The translations under genes were made by a program, and so were the position numbers. Below, piece by piece: positions 24,156 through 34,550 of a stretch of DNA of 64,000 nt. How positions within the stretch are numbered: position 1 is the stretch's first letter; each line of letters opens with the position of its first letter. Origin of the DNA: Pseudomonas mandelii (GTDB lineage: Bacteria; Pseudomonadota; Gammaproteobacteria; Pseudomonadales; Pseudomonadaceae); NCBI RefSeq assembly GCF_024138395.1, contig NZ_JAMYDU010000005.1:1-64000 (forward strand), in the 5' to 3' direction. Below the pieces are notes generated by a model. It was given only the letters and a program-made list of their open reading frames with translations, did no database searches and was not told the origin of the DNA.

Positions 24156-24842
24156 ATGGGTCAGAAAGTACATCCCATTGGCATTCGCCTGGGAATCGTC
24201 AAGGAGCACACCTCCGTCTGGTACGCAGACGGTCGGACTTATGCGGACTATTTGTTCGCTGATCTGAAGGTGCGTGAGTATCTCCAAGACAAACTAAAAA
24301 GCGCGTCCGTAAGCCGTATCGATATCCATCGTCCGGCTCAGACTGCACGTATCACCATCCACACCGCTCGTCCAGGTATCGTTATCGGGAAGAAAGGTGA
24401 AGATGTTGAGAAACTGCGTCAGGACCTGACCAAGCAAATGGGTGTGCCTGTGCACATCAATATCGAAGAGATCCGCAAGCCGGAGCTCGACGGTATGCTG
24501 GTTGCGCAGAGCGTAGCTCAGCAGCTGGAGCGTCGCGTAATGTTCCGTCGCGCTATGAAGCGCGCTGTTCAGAACGCCATGCGCATTGGTGCCAAAGGCA
24601 TCAAAATCCAAGTGAGCGGTCGTCTCGGCGGTGCTGAAATCGCACGTACTGAATGGTATCGCGAAGGTCGTGTGCCACTGCACACCCTGCGTGCCGACAT
24701 CGACTATGCCAACTACGAAGCTCACACCACTTATGGTGTGATCGGTGTAAAGGTTTGGATCTTCAAAGGCGAAGTAATTGGTGGTCGCCAAGAAGAGCTG
24801 AAACCACAAGCACCAGCGCCTCGTAAAAAAGCTGCTAAGTAA
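24156..24842 (+). CDS. rpsC: 30S ribosomal protein S3
   Basis: S3 lines the mRNA entry channel. ATG 24156 is chosen for the family start [13 protein letters not shown] and 228 residues; the in-frame extension into rplV is a chance opening. The KH domain ([13 protein letters not shown]) and the C-terminal S3 domain ([11 protein letters not shown]) are intact. GGAG lies upstream. Confidence 0.98.
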
Positions 24843-24854
24843 GGGGTACGCCAA

Positions 24855-25268
24855 ATGTTGCAACCAAAGCGTACGAAGTTCCGCAAGCAGATGACAGGCC
24901 ACAACCGTGGTCTGGCTCAGCGCGGTAGCAAAGTCAGCTTCGGCGAGTTCGCGCTGAAGTCTGTAGCTCGTGGTCGTCTCACCGCTCGTCAGATCGAGTC
25001 AGCGCGTCGTGCTCTGACCCGTCACGTTAAACGTGGCGGCAAGATCTGGATCCGTGTATTCCCGGACAAGCCTATTTCCAAAAAGCCACTCGAAGTTCGG
25101 ATGGGTAAAGGTAAGGGTAGTGTGGAGTACTGGGTTGCCCAGATTCAGCCAGGCAAAGTCCTGTATGAAATCGAGGGTGTTTCTGAAGAGCTGGCGCGTG
25201 AGGCTTTTGCCCTGGCTGCTGCAAAGCTGCCGCTCGCCACCGCCTTTGTTAAACGGACGGTGATGTGA
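24855..25268 (+). CDS. rplP: 50S ribosomal protein L16
   Basis: L16 positions A-site tRNA. The 137 residues include the [11 protein letters not shown] start and [12 protein letters not shown]; the Arg before the MGKGKG loop corresponds to the site hydroxylated by YcfD in E. coli. The stop codon shares a base with the rpmC start (TGATG). Confidence 0.98.
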
Positions 25269-25459
25269 TGAAAGCGAATGAACTTCGTGAAAAATCCGCA
25301 CAGCAGCTGAACGAGCAACTGCTCGGCTTGCTGCGCGACCAGTTCAATCTGCGTATGCAGAAAGCAACTGGCCAGTTGGGGCAGTCTCATCTGCTCTCGC
25401 AAGTTAAGCGTGACATCGCTCGCGTGAAGACTGTGCTCAACCAGCAGGCAGGTAAGTAA
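25268..25459 (+). CDS. rpmC: 50S ribosomal protein L29
   Basis: L29 is a small helical protein by the tunnel exit. The start is ATG 25268, giving [10 protein letters not shown] and 63 residues; a GTG one codon earlier is less likely. It shares one base with the rplP stop and ends 2 bp before rpsQ, so it is tightly coupled. Confidence 0.97.
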
Positions 25460-25461
25460 TC

Positions 25462-25728
25462 ATGGCTGAAGCCGAAAAAACTGTCCGTACGCTGACTGGC
25501 CGTGTTGTCAGCGACAAGATGGACAAAACCATCACCGTTCTGATCGAGCGTCGCGTTAAGCACCCGATCTACGGTAAATACGTTAAGCGTTCGACTAAGC
25601 TGCACGCGCACGACGAAACCAATCAGTGCCACATCGGCGACAAAGTCACTATTCGTGAAACTCGTCCTTTGGCCAAGACCAAGTCTTGGGCGCTGGTTGA
25701 TGTTCTCGAACGCGCTGTGGAAGTCTAA
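25462..25728 (+). CDS. rpsQ: 30S ribosomal protein S17
   Basis: S17 binds 16S rRNA early in assembly through an OB fold. The 88 residues read [15 protein letters not shown] and contain [13 protein letters not shown] and the [11 protein letters not shown] signature. It is the last gene of the S10 operon; rplN, the first spc gene, follows after 23 bp with no terminator seen. Confidence 0.98.
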   Translation: MAEAEKTVRTLTGRVVSDKMDKTITVLIERRVKHPIYGKYVKRSTKLHAHDETNQCHIGDKVTIRETRPLAKTKSWALVDVLERAVEV

Positions 25729-25751
25729 GGACTAGGGGTCGGAGAAATTAT

Positions 25752-26120
25752 ATGATTCAGACTCAATCCATGCTCGATGTGGCCGATAACAGCGGCGCTC
25801 GCCGTGTTATGTGCATCAAGGTGCTGGGTGGCTCCCATCGTCGTTACGCTGGTATCGGTGACATCATCAAAGTTACCGTGAAGGAAGCAATTCCTCGCGG
25901 TAAAGTGAAAAAAGGCCAAGTGATGACTGCTGTAGTAGTCCGCACTCGTCACGGCGTTCGCCGTGCTGATGGCTCCATTATCCGCTTTGATGGCAACGCT
26001 GCTGTTCTTCTGAACAACAAGCAAGAGCCGATCGGCACCCGTATCTTTGGGCCAGTGACCCGTGAACTTCGTACTGAGAAGTTCATGAAGATCGTCTCGC
26101 TCGCCCCAGAAGTGCTGTAA
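25752..26120 (+). CDS. rplN: 50S ribosomal protein L14
   Basis: L14 lies on the subunit interface and is the binding site of the silencing factor RsfS. The 122-residue protein starts [17 protein letters not shown] and includes [10 protein letters not shown] and [13 protein letters not shown]. First gene of the spc group, apparently transcribed on from rpsQ. Confidence 0.98.
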   Translation: MIQTQSMLDVADNSGARRVMCIKVLGGSHRRYAGIGDIIKVTVKEAIPRGKVKKGQVMTAVVVRTRHGVRRADGSIIRFDGNAAVLLNNKQEPIGTRIFGPVTRELRTEKFMKIVSLAPEVL

Positions 26121-26131
26121 GGAGATCCGAC

Positions 26132-26446
26132 ATGCAAAAGATTCGTCGTGACGACGAGATCATCGTGATCGCCGGCAAAGACAAAGGTAAGCGCGGTAAG
26201 GTGCTTAAGGTTCTCGCTAACAACCGTTTGGTTATTGGCGGTCTGAACCTGGTTAAGCGTCATACCAAGCCTAACCCGATGTCGGGCGTGCAGGGCGGTA
26301 TCGTCGAAAAAGAAGCTCCGCTGGATGCTTCTAACGTCGCCATTTTCAACGGCGAAACCAACAAGGCTGACCGCGTTGGTTTTAAAGTAGAAGACGGCAA
26401 GAAAATTCGTGTCTTCAAGTCGACCCAAAAAGCGGTTGATGCTTGA
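26132..26446 (+). CDS. rplX: 50S ribosomal protein L24
   Basis: L24 is an assembly-initiating protein with a KOW motif ([17 protein letters not shown] near the N-terminus). The 104-residue length and the conserved [14 protein letters not shown] segment are standard. It follows rplN by 11 bp. Confidence 0.98.
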   Translation: MQKIRRDDEIIVIAGKDKGKRGKVLKVLANNRLVIGGLNLVKRHTKPNPMSGVQGGIVEKEAPLDASNVAIFNGETNKADRVGFKVEDGKKIRVFKSTQKAVDA

Positions 26447-26466
26447 ACACTGCTAGGTAGAAGACC

Positions 26467-27006
26467 ATGGCACGACTAAAAGAGATTTACTGGAAGGAAA
26501 TCGCACCGAAGCTTAAGGAAGAACTTAAGCTTTCGAACGTGATGGAAGTTCCACGCGTTACCAAAATCACCCTGAACATGGGTCTGGGCGAAGCGGTCGG
26601 TGACAAAAAAGTCATCGAGCACGCTGTTGCCGACCTGGAAAAGATCACCGGTCAGAAAGTCGTTGTGACTTACGCTCGGAAATCCATCGCTGGCTTTAAA
26701 GTCCGTGAAGGTTGGCCGATCGGCGTCAAGGTGACCCTGCGCCGTGAGCGTATGTACGAATTCCTGGATCGTCTGCTGTCGATCTCCCTGCCTCGGGTAC
26801 GCGACTTCCGCGGCCTGAATGCCAAGTCCTTCGATGGTCGTGGTAACTACAGCATGGGCGTTAAAGAGCAGATCATCTTCCCGGAAATCGACTACGACAA
26901 GATCGATGCTCTCCGCGGTCTGGACATTACCCTGACCACCACTGCCAAGAACGATGATGAAGGTCGCGCTCTGCTGCGCGCTTTCAAATTCCCGTTCCGC
27001 AACTGA
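26467..27006 (+). CDS. rplE: 50S ribosomal protein L5
   Basis: L5 binds 5S rRNA and contacts P-site tRNA. The 179 residues include [22 protein letters not shown], the [10 protein letters not shown] loop, and [10 protein letters not shown]. In E. coli S8 represses the spc operon by binding near the L5 start; the 20-bp gap upstream may carry that site here, but it was not matched. Confidence 0.98.
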   Translation: MARLKEIYWKEIAPKLKEELKLSNVMEVPRVTKITLNMGLGEAVGDKKVIEHAVADLEKITGQKVVVTYARKSIAGFKVREGWPIGVKVTLRRERMYEFLDRLLSISLPRVRDFRGLNAKSFDGRGNYSMGVKEQIIFPEIDYDKIDALRGLDITLTTTAKNDDEGRALLRAFKFPFRN

Positions 27007-27019
27007 TTGGAGTAGGAAA

Positions 27020-27325
27020 ATGGCCAAGATGAGCATGAAAAACCGCGAGCTGAAGCGTCAGCTCACGGTTGCCAAGTACGCCAAAAAGCGTGCAGCACTG
27101 AAAGCTATCATCGTTGATCTGAACGCAAGTCCAGAAGCGCGTTGGGAAGCTACAGTAGCTCTGCAGAAGCAGCCACGTGACGCAAGCGCCTCGCGCATGC
27201 GTAACCGCTGCCGCCTGACCGGTCGTCCACACGGCGTTTACCGCAAGTTCGGCCTCGGCCGTAACAAACTGCGTGAAGCTGCAATGCGTGGTGACGTACC
27301 TGGTCTGGTTAAAGCCAGCTGGTAA
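27020..27325 (+). CDS. rpsN: 30S ribosomal protein S14 (zinc-free form)
   Basis: S14 completes the 30S head. ATG 27020 with GGAGTAGG upstream gives [10 protein letters not shown] and 101 residues; the in-frame extension into rplE is not real. It is the long form lacking CXXC pairs (a single Cys in [10 protein letters not shown]), so it does not need zinc. An unusually long 210-bp gap follows. Confidence 0.97.
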   Translation: MAKMSMKNRELKRQLTVAKYAKKRAALKAIIVDLNASPEARWEATVALQKQPRDASASRMRNRCRLTGRPHGVYRKFGLGRNKLREAAMRGDVPGLVKASW

Positions 27326-27386
27326 GCACTATCAAAGTCTCGGTGTTCGGGATCGCAAGATCCTGACCGCCGGTGACCTTGAACTT

Positions 27387-27414
27387 GAATCAAGCCCCTA
27401 TTGGGGCTTGATTC
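27387..27414 (+). terminator. Internal stem-loop of the spc operon (rpsN-rpsH gap)
   Basis: A perfect 12-bp stem (GAATCAAGCCCC at 27387-27398, TATT loop, 27403-27414) with only a weak T-tail. It may attenuate or process the upstream transcript. Its 3' arm contains the -35 of the promoter that follows. Confidence 0.6.
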
Positions 27415-27436
27415 ATTTGTGGGGTGTGTCTAGAAT
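27408..27436 (+). promoter_or_regulatory. Candidate internal promoter before rpsH
   Basis: TTGATT (27408-27413), 17-bp spacer, TAGAAT (27431-27436). The -35 lies within the 3' arm of the stem-loop. rpsH starts 99 bp downstream, so the rest of the spc operon could be transcribed independently. Confidence 0.65.
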
Positions 27437-27535
27437 ACCCGGCTCGCCTGAGCCCGTGCTTTTTTCGCGCGGATGTACTCGGCGACACGTAGTAGCCGCA
27501 AGGCTAATTTTTTGTGTATTAGGAGCGTCTAGCCC

Positions 27536-27928
27536 ATGAGTATGCAGGACCCGTTAGCGGACATGCTAACTCGAATCCGTAATGCCCAGATGGCTGAAAA
27601 GTCCGTCGTAAGCATGCCATCTTCTACTTTGAAGGTAGCTGTTGCCAAAGTCCTGAAGGACGAAGGTTACATTGCGGGTTATCAGATCAGCAGCGAAATC
27701 AAGCCACTGCTGTCCATCGAGCTGAAGTACTTCGAAGGCCGTCCGGTCATCGAAGAAGTGAAGCGCGTTAGCCGTCCAGGCCTGCGTCAGTACAAGTCCG
27801 TCGATGATCTGCCAAAAGTTCGTGGCGGTCTCGGTGTGTCTATCGTCTCCACCAACAAAGGTGTGATGACGGATCGTGCTGCGCGCGCTGCCGGTGTCGG
27901 CGGCGAAGTTCTTTGCACTGTGTTCTAA
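27536..27928 (+). CDS. rpsH: 30S ribosomal protein S8
   Basis: S8 organises the 16S central domain and in E. coli also represses the spc operon. The 130-residue protein reads [16 protein letters not shown] and ends with the conserved GGEVLCTVF. It lies 210 bp after rpsN, behind a candidate promoter, and 12 bp before rplF. Confidence 0.98.
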   Translation: MSMQDPLADMLTRIRNAQMAEKSVVSMPSSTLKVAVAKVLKDEGYIAGYQISSEIKPLLSIELKYFEGRPVIEEVKRVSRPGLRQYKSVDDLPKVRGGLGVSIVSTNKGVMTDRAARAAGVGGEVLCTVF

Positions 27929-27940
27929 GGGGGGATAAGC

Positions 27941-28474
27941 ATGTCACGCGTCGCTAAGAACCCCGTTAAGCTGCCAGCCGGTGTCGAAGTCAAATTCGCA
28001 GGCCAACAGCTTTCGGTGAAGGGTGCCAAGGGTACTCTCGAACTGAACATCCATTCGTCCGTTGAGATCGTTGAAGAAGCTGGTGAGCTGCGTTTCGCTG
28101 CTCGCAATGGCGATCAACAAACTCGCGCAATGGCTGGTACCACTCGTGCGTTGGTTAACAACATGGTCCAAGGCGTAAGCCAAGGCTTCGAGCGCAAGCT
28201 CCAGCTGGTCGGTGTTGGTTACAAAGCGCAAGCAAAAGGCACAGTGCTGAACCTGGCTCTTGGCTTCTCGCACCCAGTGGATTATGAACTGCCGGAAGGC
28301 ATCACCGCTGAGACTCCTAGCCAGACCGATATCCTGATCAAGGGCATCGATAAGCAGCTGGTAGGTCAAGTGGCCGCCGAGATCCGCGACTTCCGTCCAC
28401 CAGAGCCGTACAAAGGCAAAGGTGTGCGCTACGCGGACGAAGTCGTCCGTCGTAAAGAAGCCAAGAAGAAGTAG
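27941..28474 (+). CDS. rplF: 50S ribosomal protein L6
   Basis: L6 lies near the sarcin-ricin loop and affects factor binding. The 177 residues form two related domains; [10 protein letters not shown] and the C-terminal [14 protein letters not shown] signature are present. The protein ends with a Lys-rich tail. rplR follows after 10 bp. Confidence 0.98.
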   Translation: MSRVAKNPVKLPAGVEVKFAGQQLSVKGAKGTLELNIHSSVEIVEEAGELRFAARNGDQQTRAMAGTTRALVNNMVQGVSQGFERKLQLVGVGYKAQAKGTVLNLALGFSHPVDYELPEGITAETPSQTDILIKGIDKQLVGQVAAEIRDFRPPEPYKGKGVRYADEVVRRKEAKKK

Positions 28475-28484
28475 GGCATAGCAA

Positions 28485-28835
28485 ATGACCGACAAAAAAG
28501 TTACTCGACTGCGTCGCGCTCGCAAAGCACGCCTGAAAATGCACGAACTCGAAGTCGTGCGTCTCTGCGTGTTCCGCTCGTCGCAGCACATCTACGCCCA
28601 GGTCATTTCGGCCGACGGCAACAAAGTCCTGGCAAGTGCCTCGACTTTGGATAAAGAACTGCGTGATGGCGCCACTGGCAACATCGACGCGGCCACTAAG
28701 GTTGGCCAGCTGGTCGCTACGCGTGCTAAAGCCGCTGGCGTCTCGCAGGTGGCTTTCGACCGCTCTGGCTTCAAGTACCACGGCCGCGTCAAGGCGCTGG
28801 CTGATGCTGCTCGTGAAGCTGGGCTGGAGTTCTAA
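28485..28835 (+). CDS. rplR: 50S ribosomal protein L18
   Basis: L18 binds 5S rRNA with L5 and L25. The 116 residues start [14 protein letters not shown] and include [14 protein letters not shown] and the [15 protein letters not shown] signature. rpsE starts 3 bp later, so translation is coupled. Confidence 0.98.
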   Translation: MTDKKVTRLRRARKARLKMHELEVVRLCVFRSSQHIYAQVISADGNKVLASASTLDKELRDGATGNIDAATKVGQLVATRAKAAGVSQVAFDRSGFKYHGRVKALADAAREAGLEF

Positions 28836-28838
28836 GTT

Positions 28839-29339
28839 ATGTCAAATAACGACCAAAAGCGCGACGAAGGCTACATCGAGAAGCTGGTTCAAGTTAACCG
28901 CGTAGCCAAAACCGTTAAAGGCGGCCGTATCTTCACTTTCACCGCGTTGACCGTGGTTGGTGATGGTAAAGGGCGTGTTGGCTTCGGCCGTGGCAAGTCG
29001 CGTGAAGTGCCTGCTGCGATCCAGAAGGCAATGGAAGCTGCTCGCCGCAACATGATCCAAGTTGATCTGAACGGCACCACCCTGCAGTACGCAATGAAGT
29101 CCGCCCATGGCGCTTCGAAGGTGTACATGCAGCCTGCTTCTGAAGGTACCGGTATCATCGCTGGCGGCGCTATGCGTGCTGTCCTCGAAGTTGCTGGCGT
29201 TCAGAACGTTCTGGCCAAGTGCTACGGCTCGACTAACCCGGTAAACGTGGTTCACGCCACTTTCAAAGGTTTGAAAGCTATGCAGTCTCCTGAATCCATT
29301 GCCGCCAAGCGTGGCAAAAGCGTCAAGGAGATCTTCTGA
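28839..29339 (+). CDS. rpsE: 30S ribosomal protein S5
   Basis: S5 lies at the mRNA entry and influences accuracy. The 166 residues carry the dsRNA-binding-like domain ([20 protein letters not shown]) and the loop [18 protein letters not shown]. The spectinomycin loop residues look unaltered. It is followed by rpmD after 2 bp. Confidence 0.98.
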   Translation: MSNNDQKRDEGYIEKLVQVNRVAKTVKGGRIFTFTALTVVGDGKGRVGFGRGKSREVPAAIQKAMEAARRNMIQVDLNGTTLQYAMKSAHGASKVYMQPASEGTGIIAGGAMRAVLEVAGVQNVLAKCYGSTNPVNVVHATFKGLKAMQSPESIAAKRGKSVKEIF

Positions 29340-29341
29340 TC

Positions 29342-29518
29342 ATGGCTACCGTTAAAGTTACGCTGATCAAAAGCATGACCGGCCGCATCCCTAACCACAA
29401 ACTGTGCGTTAAGGGTCTGGGTCTGCGTCGCATCGGTCACACTGTAGAAGTACTTGATACTCCCGAGAATCGCGGGATGATCAACAAGGCTTACTACATG
29501 CTGCGTGTCGAGGGTTAA
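29342..29518 (+). CDS. rpmD: 50S ribosomal protein L30
   Basis: A 58-codon gene encoding [17 protein letters not shown] and so on, ending YYMLRVEG. The [11 protein letters not shown] motif is the L30 signature. L30 is a small non-universal protein near the 5S rRNA. It fits exactly between rpsE (2-bp gap) and rplO (3-bp gap). Confidence 0.97.
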   Translation: MATVKVTLIKSMTGRIPNHKLCVKGLGLRRIGHTVEVLDTPENRGMINKAYYMLRVEG

Positions 29519-29521
29519 TCG

Positions 29522-29959
29522 ATGAAACTCAATGATCTGAGTCCAGCGCCGGGTTCCCGTCGCGAAAAGCATCGTCCGGGCCGTGGTATCGGTAGTGGTT
29601 TGGGCAAGACCGGTGGCCGTGGCCACAAAGGTCAGTCCTCCCGCTCCGGTGGCACCATTGCTCCAGGCTTTGAAGGCGGTCAACAGCCGCTGCATCGTCG
29701 CCTGCCGAAGTTCGGTTTCGTTTCCCTGAAGGCCATGGATCGCGCAGAAGTGCGTTTGTCCGAGCTGGCTAAAGTGGAAGGCGACATCGTCACCGTGCAG
29801 TCCCTGAAAGATGCCAACGTGATCAACGTCAACGTTCAGCGTGTGAAAATCATGCTGTCCGGCGAAGTTACTCGCGCTGTCACCATCGGAAAGGGAATCG
29901 GCGCCACCAAAGGTGCGCGTGCGGCTATCGAAGCAGCTGGCGGCAAGTTCGAGGAATAA
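29522..29959 (+). CDS. rplO: 50S ribosomal protein L15
   Basis: L15 is a late assembly protein with a long Gly/Arg-rich N-terminal extension ([19 protein letters not shown]) that threads into 23S rRNA. The 145 residues also contain [15 protein letters not shown]. The secY start follows directly on its stop codon. Confidence 0.98.
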   Translation: MKLNDLSPAPGSRREKHRPGRGIGSGLGKTGGRGHKGQSSRSGGTIAPGFEGGQQPLHRRLPKFGFVSLKAMDRAEVRLSELAKVEGDIVTVQSLKDANVINVNVQRVKIMLSGEVTRAVTIGKGIGATKGARAAIEAAGGKFEE

Positions 29960-31288
29960 ATGGCTAAGCAAGGTGCTCTCTCTGCGCTCGGCAAAGGCGG
30001 TATGTCTGAACTTTGGGCTCGTCTGCGTTTTCTATTCTTGGCGATTATCGTCTACCGAATAGGCGCACACATCCCGGTTCCAGGTATCAACCCGGACCGA
30101 CTCGCGGACCTGTTTCGACAGAATGAGGGGACCATTCTTAGCTTGTTCAACATGTTTTCCGGCGGCGCGCTGGAACGGATGAGCATCTTTGCACTGGGGA
30201 TCATGCCGTACATTTCGGCATCGATCATCATGCAGCTGATGACCGCCGTCAGCCCGCAGCTGGAACAGTTGAAGAAGGAAGGTGAAGCTGGGCGTCGCAA
30301 GATTGCTCAGTACACCCGCTACGGCACTGTCGTCCTCGCTCTTGTTCAGGCAATTGGCATGTCCATTGGTCTGGCAGGGCAGGGCGTTGCGTTCACTGGT
30401 GACTTTGGCTTCCATTTCGTCGCGGTATCCACGTTTGTGGCTGGTGCGATGTTCATGATGTGGCTGGGTGAGCAGATTACTGAGCGTGGTGTTGGCAACG
30501 GTATCTCGATGTTGATTTTCGCAGGTATCGTCGCCGGTCTTCCGAGAGCGATCGGGCAGTCTTTCGAGTCTGCGCGTCAGGGTGATATCAACATTTTTGC
30601 CCTGGTTGCCATCGGTTTGCTGGCAGTAGCGATTATCGGTTTCGTGGTGTTCATTGAGCGTGGTCAGCGTCGTATTGCTGTTCATTACGCCAAGCGTCAG
30701 CAGGGCCGTAAGGTCTTTGCTGCGCAGACTAGCCACTTGCCGTTGAAGGTGAACATGGCCGGTGTTATTCCGGCCATTTTCGCGAGCAGCATTTTGCTGT
30801 TCCCGGCTTCGTTGGGTACCTGGTTCGGTCAGTCTGAAGGTATGGGCTGGCTGCAGGACATCTCGCAGTCGATCGCTCCTGGTCAGCCGTTGAATATTCT
30901 GCTGTTTAGTGCAGGGATTATTTTCTTCTGCTTCTTCTATACGGCGTTGATGTTCAATCCGAAAGACGTAGCGGAAAACCTGAAGAAGTCCGGTGCCTTT
31001 ATTCCGGGCATCCGTCCAGGTGAGCAGTCTGCGCGCTACATTGATGGCGTTCTGACTCGTTTGACCCTGTTCGGTGCTCTATATATGACGGCCGTGTGTC
31101 TGTTGCCCCAGTTCCTGGTGGTTGCGGCAAACGTTCCGTTCTACCTTGGCGGGACCTCGTTGCTGATCGTCGTCGTGGTTGTGATGGACTTCATGTCCCA
31201 AGTACAATCGCACCTCGTTTCGCACCAGTACGAATCCCTGATGAAGAAAGCCAACCTGAAGGGTTACGGCAGCGGCATGTTGCGCTGA
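29960..31288 (+). CDS. secY: Preprotein translocase subunit SecY
   Basis: SecY is the protein-conducting channel of the inner membrane. The 442-residue protein has about ten hydrophobic segments, the plug region after TM1, and cytoplasmic loops with [16 protein letters not shown] and the [13 protein letters not shown] stretch used by SecA and ribosomes. It completes the SecYE pair with secE at 4180. It begins right at the end of rplO, as in other bacteria. Confidence 0.98.
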   Translation: MAKQGALSALGKGGMSELWARLRFLFLAIIVYRIGAHIPVPGINPDRLADLFRQNEGTILSLFNMFSGGALERMSIFALGIMPYISASIIMQLMTAVSPQLEQLKKEGEAGRRKIAQYTRYGTVVLALVQAIGMSIGLAGQGVAFTGDFGFHFVAVSTFVAGAMFMMWLGEQITERGVGNGISMLIFAGIVAGLPRAIGQSFESARQGDINIFALVAIGLLAVAIIGFVVFIERGQRRIAVHYAKRQQGRKVFAAQTSHLPLKVNMAGVIPAIFASSILLFPASLGTWFGQSEGMGWLQDISQSIAPGQPLNILLFSAGIIFFCFFYTALMFNPKDVAENLKKSGAFIPGIRPGEQSARYIDGVLTRLTLFGALYMTAVCLLPQFLVVAANVPFYLGGTSLLIVVVVVMDFMSQVQSHLVSHQYESLMKKANLKGYGSGMLR

Positions 31289-31315
31289 GTACCCATAAGG
31301 TTCGAGGAGTTGGTG

Positions 31316-31432
31316 ATGAAAGTTCGTGCATCGGTGAAAAAGCTGTGCCGTAACTGCAAGATTATTCGCCGCGAAGGTGTTGTTCGAGTAATTTGCAGCG
31401 CGGAACCGCGTCACAAACAGCGCCAAGGCTGA
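31316..31432 (+). CDS. rpmJ: 50S ribosomal protein L36 (zinc-binding form)
   Basis: A 38-residue protein starting [14 protein letters not shown]. It keeps all four zinc ligands, Cys11, Cys14, Cys27 and His33, so it is the C+ form that Zur-type regulation replaces with a zinc-free paralogue under zinc limitation in some bacteria. A GAGGAG Shine-Dalgarno lies upstream. It is the last gene of the spc group. Confidence 0.97.
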
Positions 31433-31450
31433 GTGTGATTGTGCTTCAAG

Positions 31451-31480
31451 CCCGGCAGCTAGTGCGCTGCCGGGTTGATT
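31451..31480 (+). terminator. Stem-loop between rpmJ and rpsM
   Basis: A 9-bp GC-rich stem (CCCGGCAGC at 31451-31459 with GCTGCCGGG at 31466-31474) followed by TTGATTATTTGTTATT. By form it is a moderate terminator. The T-rich tail also holds the -35 of the next promoter. Confidence 0.65.
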
Positions 31481-31503
31481 ATTTGTTATTACAGCGATAT
31501 TAT
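31475..31503 (+). promoter_or_regulatory. Candidate alpha-operon promoter
   Basis: TTGATT (31475-31480), 17-bp spacer, TATTAT (31498-31503), 59 bp before rpsM. It directly follows the stem that ends rpmJ. Confidence 0.65.
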
Positions 31504-31562
31504 CTCGCGCCCTATTTCTTGGCTTCCGGGGCGTAGGTAGCTGTCAATTGGAGTCCCACTGA

Positions 31563-31919
31563 ATGGCCCGTATTGCAGGCGTTAACATTCCAGATAACAA
31601 GCATACTGTTATCTCGCTGACCTACATCTATGGTGTTGGTCGCACTACTGCACAGAAAATTTGTGCAGTGACTGGGGTAAACCCAGCCGCAAAGATCAAA
31701 GATCTGAGCGACGAGCAGATTGAACAGCTGCGTGGCGAAGTGGCGAAGTTCACCACTGAAGGTGACCTGCGTCGCGAAATCAACATGAAAATCAAGCGTT
31801 TGATGGACCTCGGTTGCTATCGCGGTCTGCGTCATCGTCGTGGTCTTCCAGTACGCGGTCAGCGTACCAAGACTAACGCGCGTACCCGTAAAGGTCCGCG
31901 TAAGCCGATCCGCAAGTAA
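31563..31919 (+). CDS. rpsM: 30S ribosomal protein S13
   Basis: S13 contacts the P-site tRNA and forms subunit bridges. The 118 residues start [14 protein letters not shown], include [12 protein letters not shown], and end in the basic [11 protein letters not shown] tail. First gene of the alpha operon. The 130-bp upstream gap may also carry the S4 translational operator, as in E. coli. Confidence 0.98.
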   Translation: MARIAGVNIPDNKHTVISLTYIYGVGRTTAQKICAVTGVNPAAKIKDLSDEQIEQLRGEVAKFTTEGDLRREINMKIKRLMDLGCYRGLRHRRGLPVRGQRTKTNARTRKGPRKPIRK

Positions 31920-31949
31920 TCGCCCCAGCGAATCGACAGGAAATTAATC

Positions 31950-32339
31950 ATGGCTAAACCTGCTGCTCGTCCTCGTAAAAAAGTTAAAAAGACAGTGGTT
32001 GATGGCATCGCCCACATCCATGCTTCTTTTAACAACACAATCGTGACCATCACCGACCGTCAAGGCAACGCTCTTTCCTGGGCTACCTCTGGTGGTTCGG
32101 GTTTCCGCGGTTCCCGCAAGTCCACCCCGTTCGCTGCTCAAGTAGCTGCTGAACGTGCTGGTCAAGCTGCGCTGGAATACGGCCTGAAAAACCTCGACGT
32201 TAACGTCAAAGGTCCAGGCCCAGGTCGTGAATCCGCAGTCCGCGCTTTGAACGGCTGTGGCTACAAGATCGCCAGCATCACCGACGTGACGCCAATCCCG
32301 CACAACGGGTGCCGTCCGCCGAAGAAGCGCCGCGTGTAA
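31950..32339 (+). CDS. rpsK: 30S ribosomal protein S11
   Basis: S11 lies on the 30S platform near the Shine-Dalgarno helix. The 129 residues include [18 protein letters not shown], the [13 protein letters not shown] stretch and the C-terminal [13 protein letters not shown]. It follows rpsM by 30 bp and precedes rpsD by 18 bp. Confidence 0.98.
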   Translation: MAKPAARPRKKVKKTVVDGIAHIHASFNNTIVTITDRQGNALSWATSGGSGFRGSRKSTPFAAQVAAERAGQAALEYGLKNLDVNVKGPGPGRESAVRALNGCGYKIASITDVTPIPHNGCRPPKKRRV

Positions 32340-32357
32340 TCCAGGAGATTGTAAAGA

Positions 32358-32978
32358 ATGGCTCGTTACATTGGTCCAAAATGCAAACTCGCTCGTCGTG
32401 AAGGCACCGATCTCTTTCTGAAGAGCGGCGTGCGCGCGATCGAATCGAAGTGCAACATCGAAGCAGCACCTGGTATCCACGGCCAACGCCGCGGTCGCCA
32501 GTCCGATTACGGCACCCAACTGCGTGAAAAGCAGAAGGTCCGTCGTATCTACGGCGTTCTCGAGCGTCAATTCAGCGGCTACTACAAAGAAGCTGCTGGC
32601 AAGAAAGGCGCAACTGGCGAAAACCTGTTGCAACTGCTCGAATGCCGTCTGGACAACGTTGTATACCGTATGGGTTTTGGCTCTACTCGTGCCGAATCCC
32701 GTCAGCTGGTATCGCACAAGTCGATCAGCGTTAACGGTCAGACCGTAAACGTTCCGTCTTACCAGGTTCGTGCTGGTGACGTGGTCGCAGTTCGCGAGAA
32801 AGCAAAGAACCAACTTCGCATTGTCCAAGCTCTCGATCTGTGTGCCCAACGTGGCCGCGTAGAATGGGTAGAAGTAGACACTGAGAAGAAGTCGGGCGTT
32901 TTCAAGAACGTTCCTGCTCGCAGTGATCTGTCCGCCGACATCAACGAAAGCCTGATTGTCGAGCTCTACTCCAAGTAA
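32358..32978 (+). CDS. rpsD: 30S ribosomal protein S4
   Basis: S4 nucleates 30S assembly, guards accuracy and in E. coli represses the alpha operon. The 206 residues have the S4 RNA-binding motif ([23 protein letters not shown] region). The N-terminus lacks the CXXC zinc pairs of some homologues. rpoA follows after 22 bp. Confidence 0.98.
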   Translation: MARYIGPKCKLARREGTDLFLKSGVRAIESKCNIEAAPGIHGQRRGRQSDYGTQLREKQKVRRIYGVLERQFSGYYKEAAGKKGATGENLLQLLECRLDNVVYRMGFGSTRAESRQLVSHKSISVNGQTVNVPSYQVRAGDVVAVREKAKNQLRIVQALDLCAQRGRVEWVEVDTEKKSGVFKNVPARSDLSADINESLIVELYSK

Positions 32979-33000
32979 GGGCTAGAAAATAGGTGCATCC

Positions 33001-34002
33001 ATGCAGATTTCGGTAAATGAGTTCCTGACACCCCGCCATATTGATGTGCAGGTTGTCAGTCCAACCCGCGCCAAGATCACTCTCGAGCCTCTCGAGCGTG
33101 GTTTTGGCCACACCCTGGGCAACGCGCTGCGCCGCATCCTGTTGTCCTCAATGCCCGGCTGTGCAGTAGTCGAGGCCGAGATTGACGGTGTGCTCCATGA
33201 GTACAGCGCCATCGAAGGTGTACAGGAAGACGTAATTGAAATCCTGTTGAACCTTAAAGGTCTGGCTATCAAGCTGCACGGTCGAGACGAAGTTACGCTG
33301 ACCTTGTCGAAGAAGGGTTCGGGGGTGGTTACCGCTGCCGATATTCAGCTGGATCATGATGTCGAGATCGTTAACCCCGATCACGTAATCGCTAACCTGG
33401 CGTCTAACGGCGCCCTGAACATGAAGCTCACTGTAGCTCGTGGTCGTGGTTATGAACCGGCAGACTCGCGTCAGAGCGATGAAGACGAAAGCCGCAGCAT
33501 CGGTCGCTTGCAGCTTGACTCTTCGTTCAGCCCGGTTCGCCGTATCGCATACGTGGTGGAAAACGCCCGTGTCGAACAGCGTACTAACCTGGACAAGCTG
33601 GTTATTGATCTGGAAACCAACGGTACCCTGGATCCTGAAGAGGCTATCCGCCGTGCTGCAACCATTCTGCAACAGCAGTTGGCTGCGTTCGTCGATCTCA
33701 AAGGTGACAGTGAGCCAGTGGTTGTCGAGCAGGAAGACGAGATCGATCCGATCCTGCTTCGCCCGGTTGACGATCTGGAACTGACTGTACGTTCGGCTAA
33801 CTGCCTTAAGGCGGAAAACATCTACTACATCGGTGACCTGATTCAGCGTACCGAAGTAGAGCTGTTGAAGACTCCGAACCTTGGCAAGAAATCCTTGACT
33901 GAAATCAAGGACGTTCTGGCCTCCCGCGGTCTGTCCCTCGGCATGCGCCTCGACAACTGGCCGCCTGCAAGTCTTAAGAAGGACGACAAGGCGACTGCCT
34001 GA
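33001..34002 (+). CDS. rpoA: DNA-directed RNA polymerase subunit alpha
   Basis: Alpha dimers scaffold RNA polymerase, and their C-terminal domain binds UP elements and activators. The 333 residues show the N-terminal dimerisation domain ([23 protein letters not shown] region), an acidic linker with EQEDEIDP, and the alpha-CTD ([15 protein letters not shown] and [11 protein letters not shown]). Start and length are standard for Pseudomonas. Confidence 0.99.
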   Translation: MQISVNEFLTPRHIDVQVVSPTRAKITLEPLERGFGHTLGNALRRILLSSMPGCAVVEAEIDGVLHEYSAIEGVQEDVIEILLNLKGLAIKLHGRDEVTLTLSKKGSGVVTAADIQLDHDVEIVNPDHVIANLASNGALNMKLTVARGRGYEPADSRQSDEDESRSIGRLQLDSSFSPVRRIAYVVENARVEQRTNLDKLVIDLETNGTLDPEEAIRRAATILQQQLAAFVDLKGDSEPVVVEQEDEIDPILLRPVDDLELTVRSANCLKAENIYYIGDLIQRTEVELLKTPNLGKKSLTEIKDVLASRGLSLGMRLDNWPPASLKKDDKATA

Positions 34003-34044
34003 TCGTCGTAATCACCGAACGTAGTGTTTGGTAAGGAATGAACC

Positions 34045-34431
34045 ATGCGTCATCGTAAAAGTGGTCGTCACCTGAGCCGCACCAGCTCGCACCGCAAGGC
34101 CATGTTTCAAAACATGGCGGTGTCGCTGTTCGAGCACGAGCTGATCAAAACTACACTGCCAAAAGCCAAAGAACTGCGCCGCGTTGCTGAGCCGCTGATC
34201 ACTTTGGCCAAGACAGACAGTCTGGCTAACCGCCGTCTGGCTTTCGACCGTACTCGTTCGAAAGCTATCGTTGGTAAGCTCTTCAACGACCTGGGCAAGC
34301 GTTATGCTACCCGTGAGGGTGGCTACCTGCGCATCCTCAAGTGCGGCTTCCGCACTGGCGACAACGCGCCTATGGCGTACGTCGAGTTGGTTGATCGTCC
34401 TGTCGGCGGTGAAGCTGTATCCGCTGAGTAA
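34045..34431 (+). CDS. rplQ: 50S ribosomal protein L17
   Basis: L17 lies near the tunnel exit. The 128 residues read [17 protein letters not shown] and contain the conserved [10 protein letters not shown]-type stretch and [14 protein letters not shown]. Last gene of the alpha operon, closed by a strong terminator. Confidence 0.98.
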   Translation: MRHRKSGRHLSRTSSHRKAMFQNMAVSLFEHELIKTTLPKAKELRRVAEPLITLAKTDSLANRRLAFDRTRSKAIVGKLFNDLGKRYATREGGYLRILKCGFRTGDNAPMAYVELVDRPVGGEAVSAE

Positions 34432-34451
34432 GACGTCAGTCTGAAACAAAG

Positions 34452-34476
34452 AACCGGGCCTAGTGCCCGGTTTTTT
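34452..34476 (+). terminator. alpha operon terminator
   Basis: An 8-bp stem (AACCGGGC at 34452-34459 with GCCCGGTT at 34465-34472) and a TTTTTT run. It ends the ribosomal supercluster. Confidence 0.92.
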
Positions 34477-34550
34477 GTGCGTCTAAGAAACGCGCTGTTT
34501 GTACAAGCTTCCTTGCGGTTCATAACTTCAGTATATGAGCGGGATTGTTG

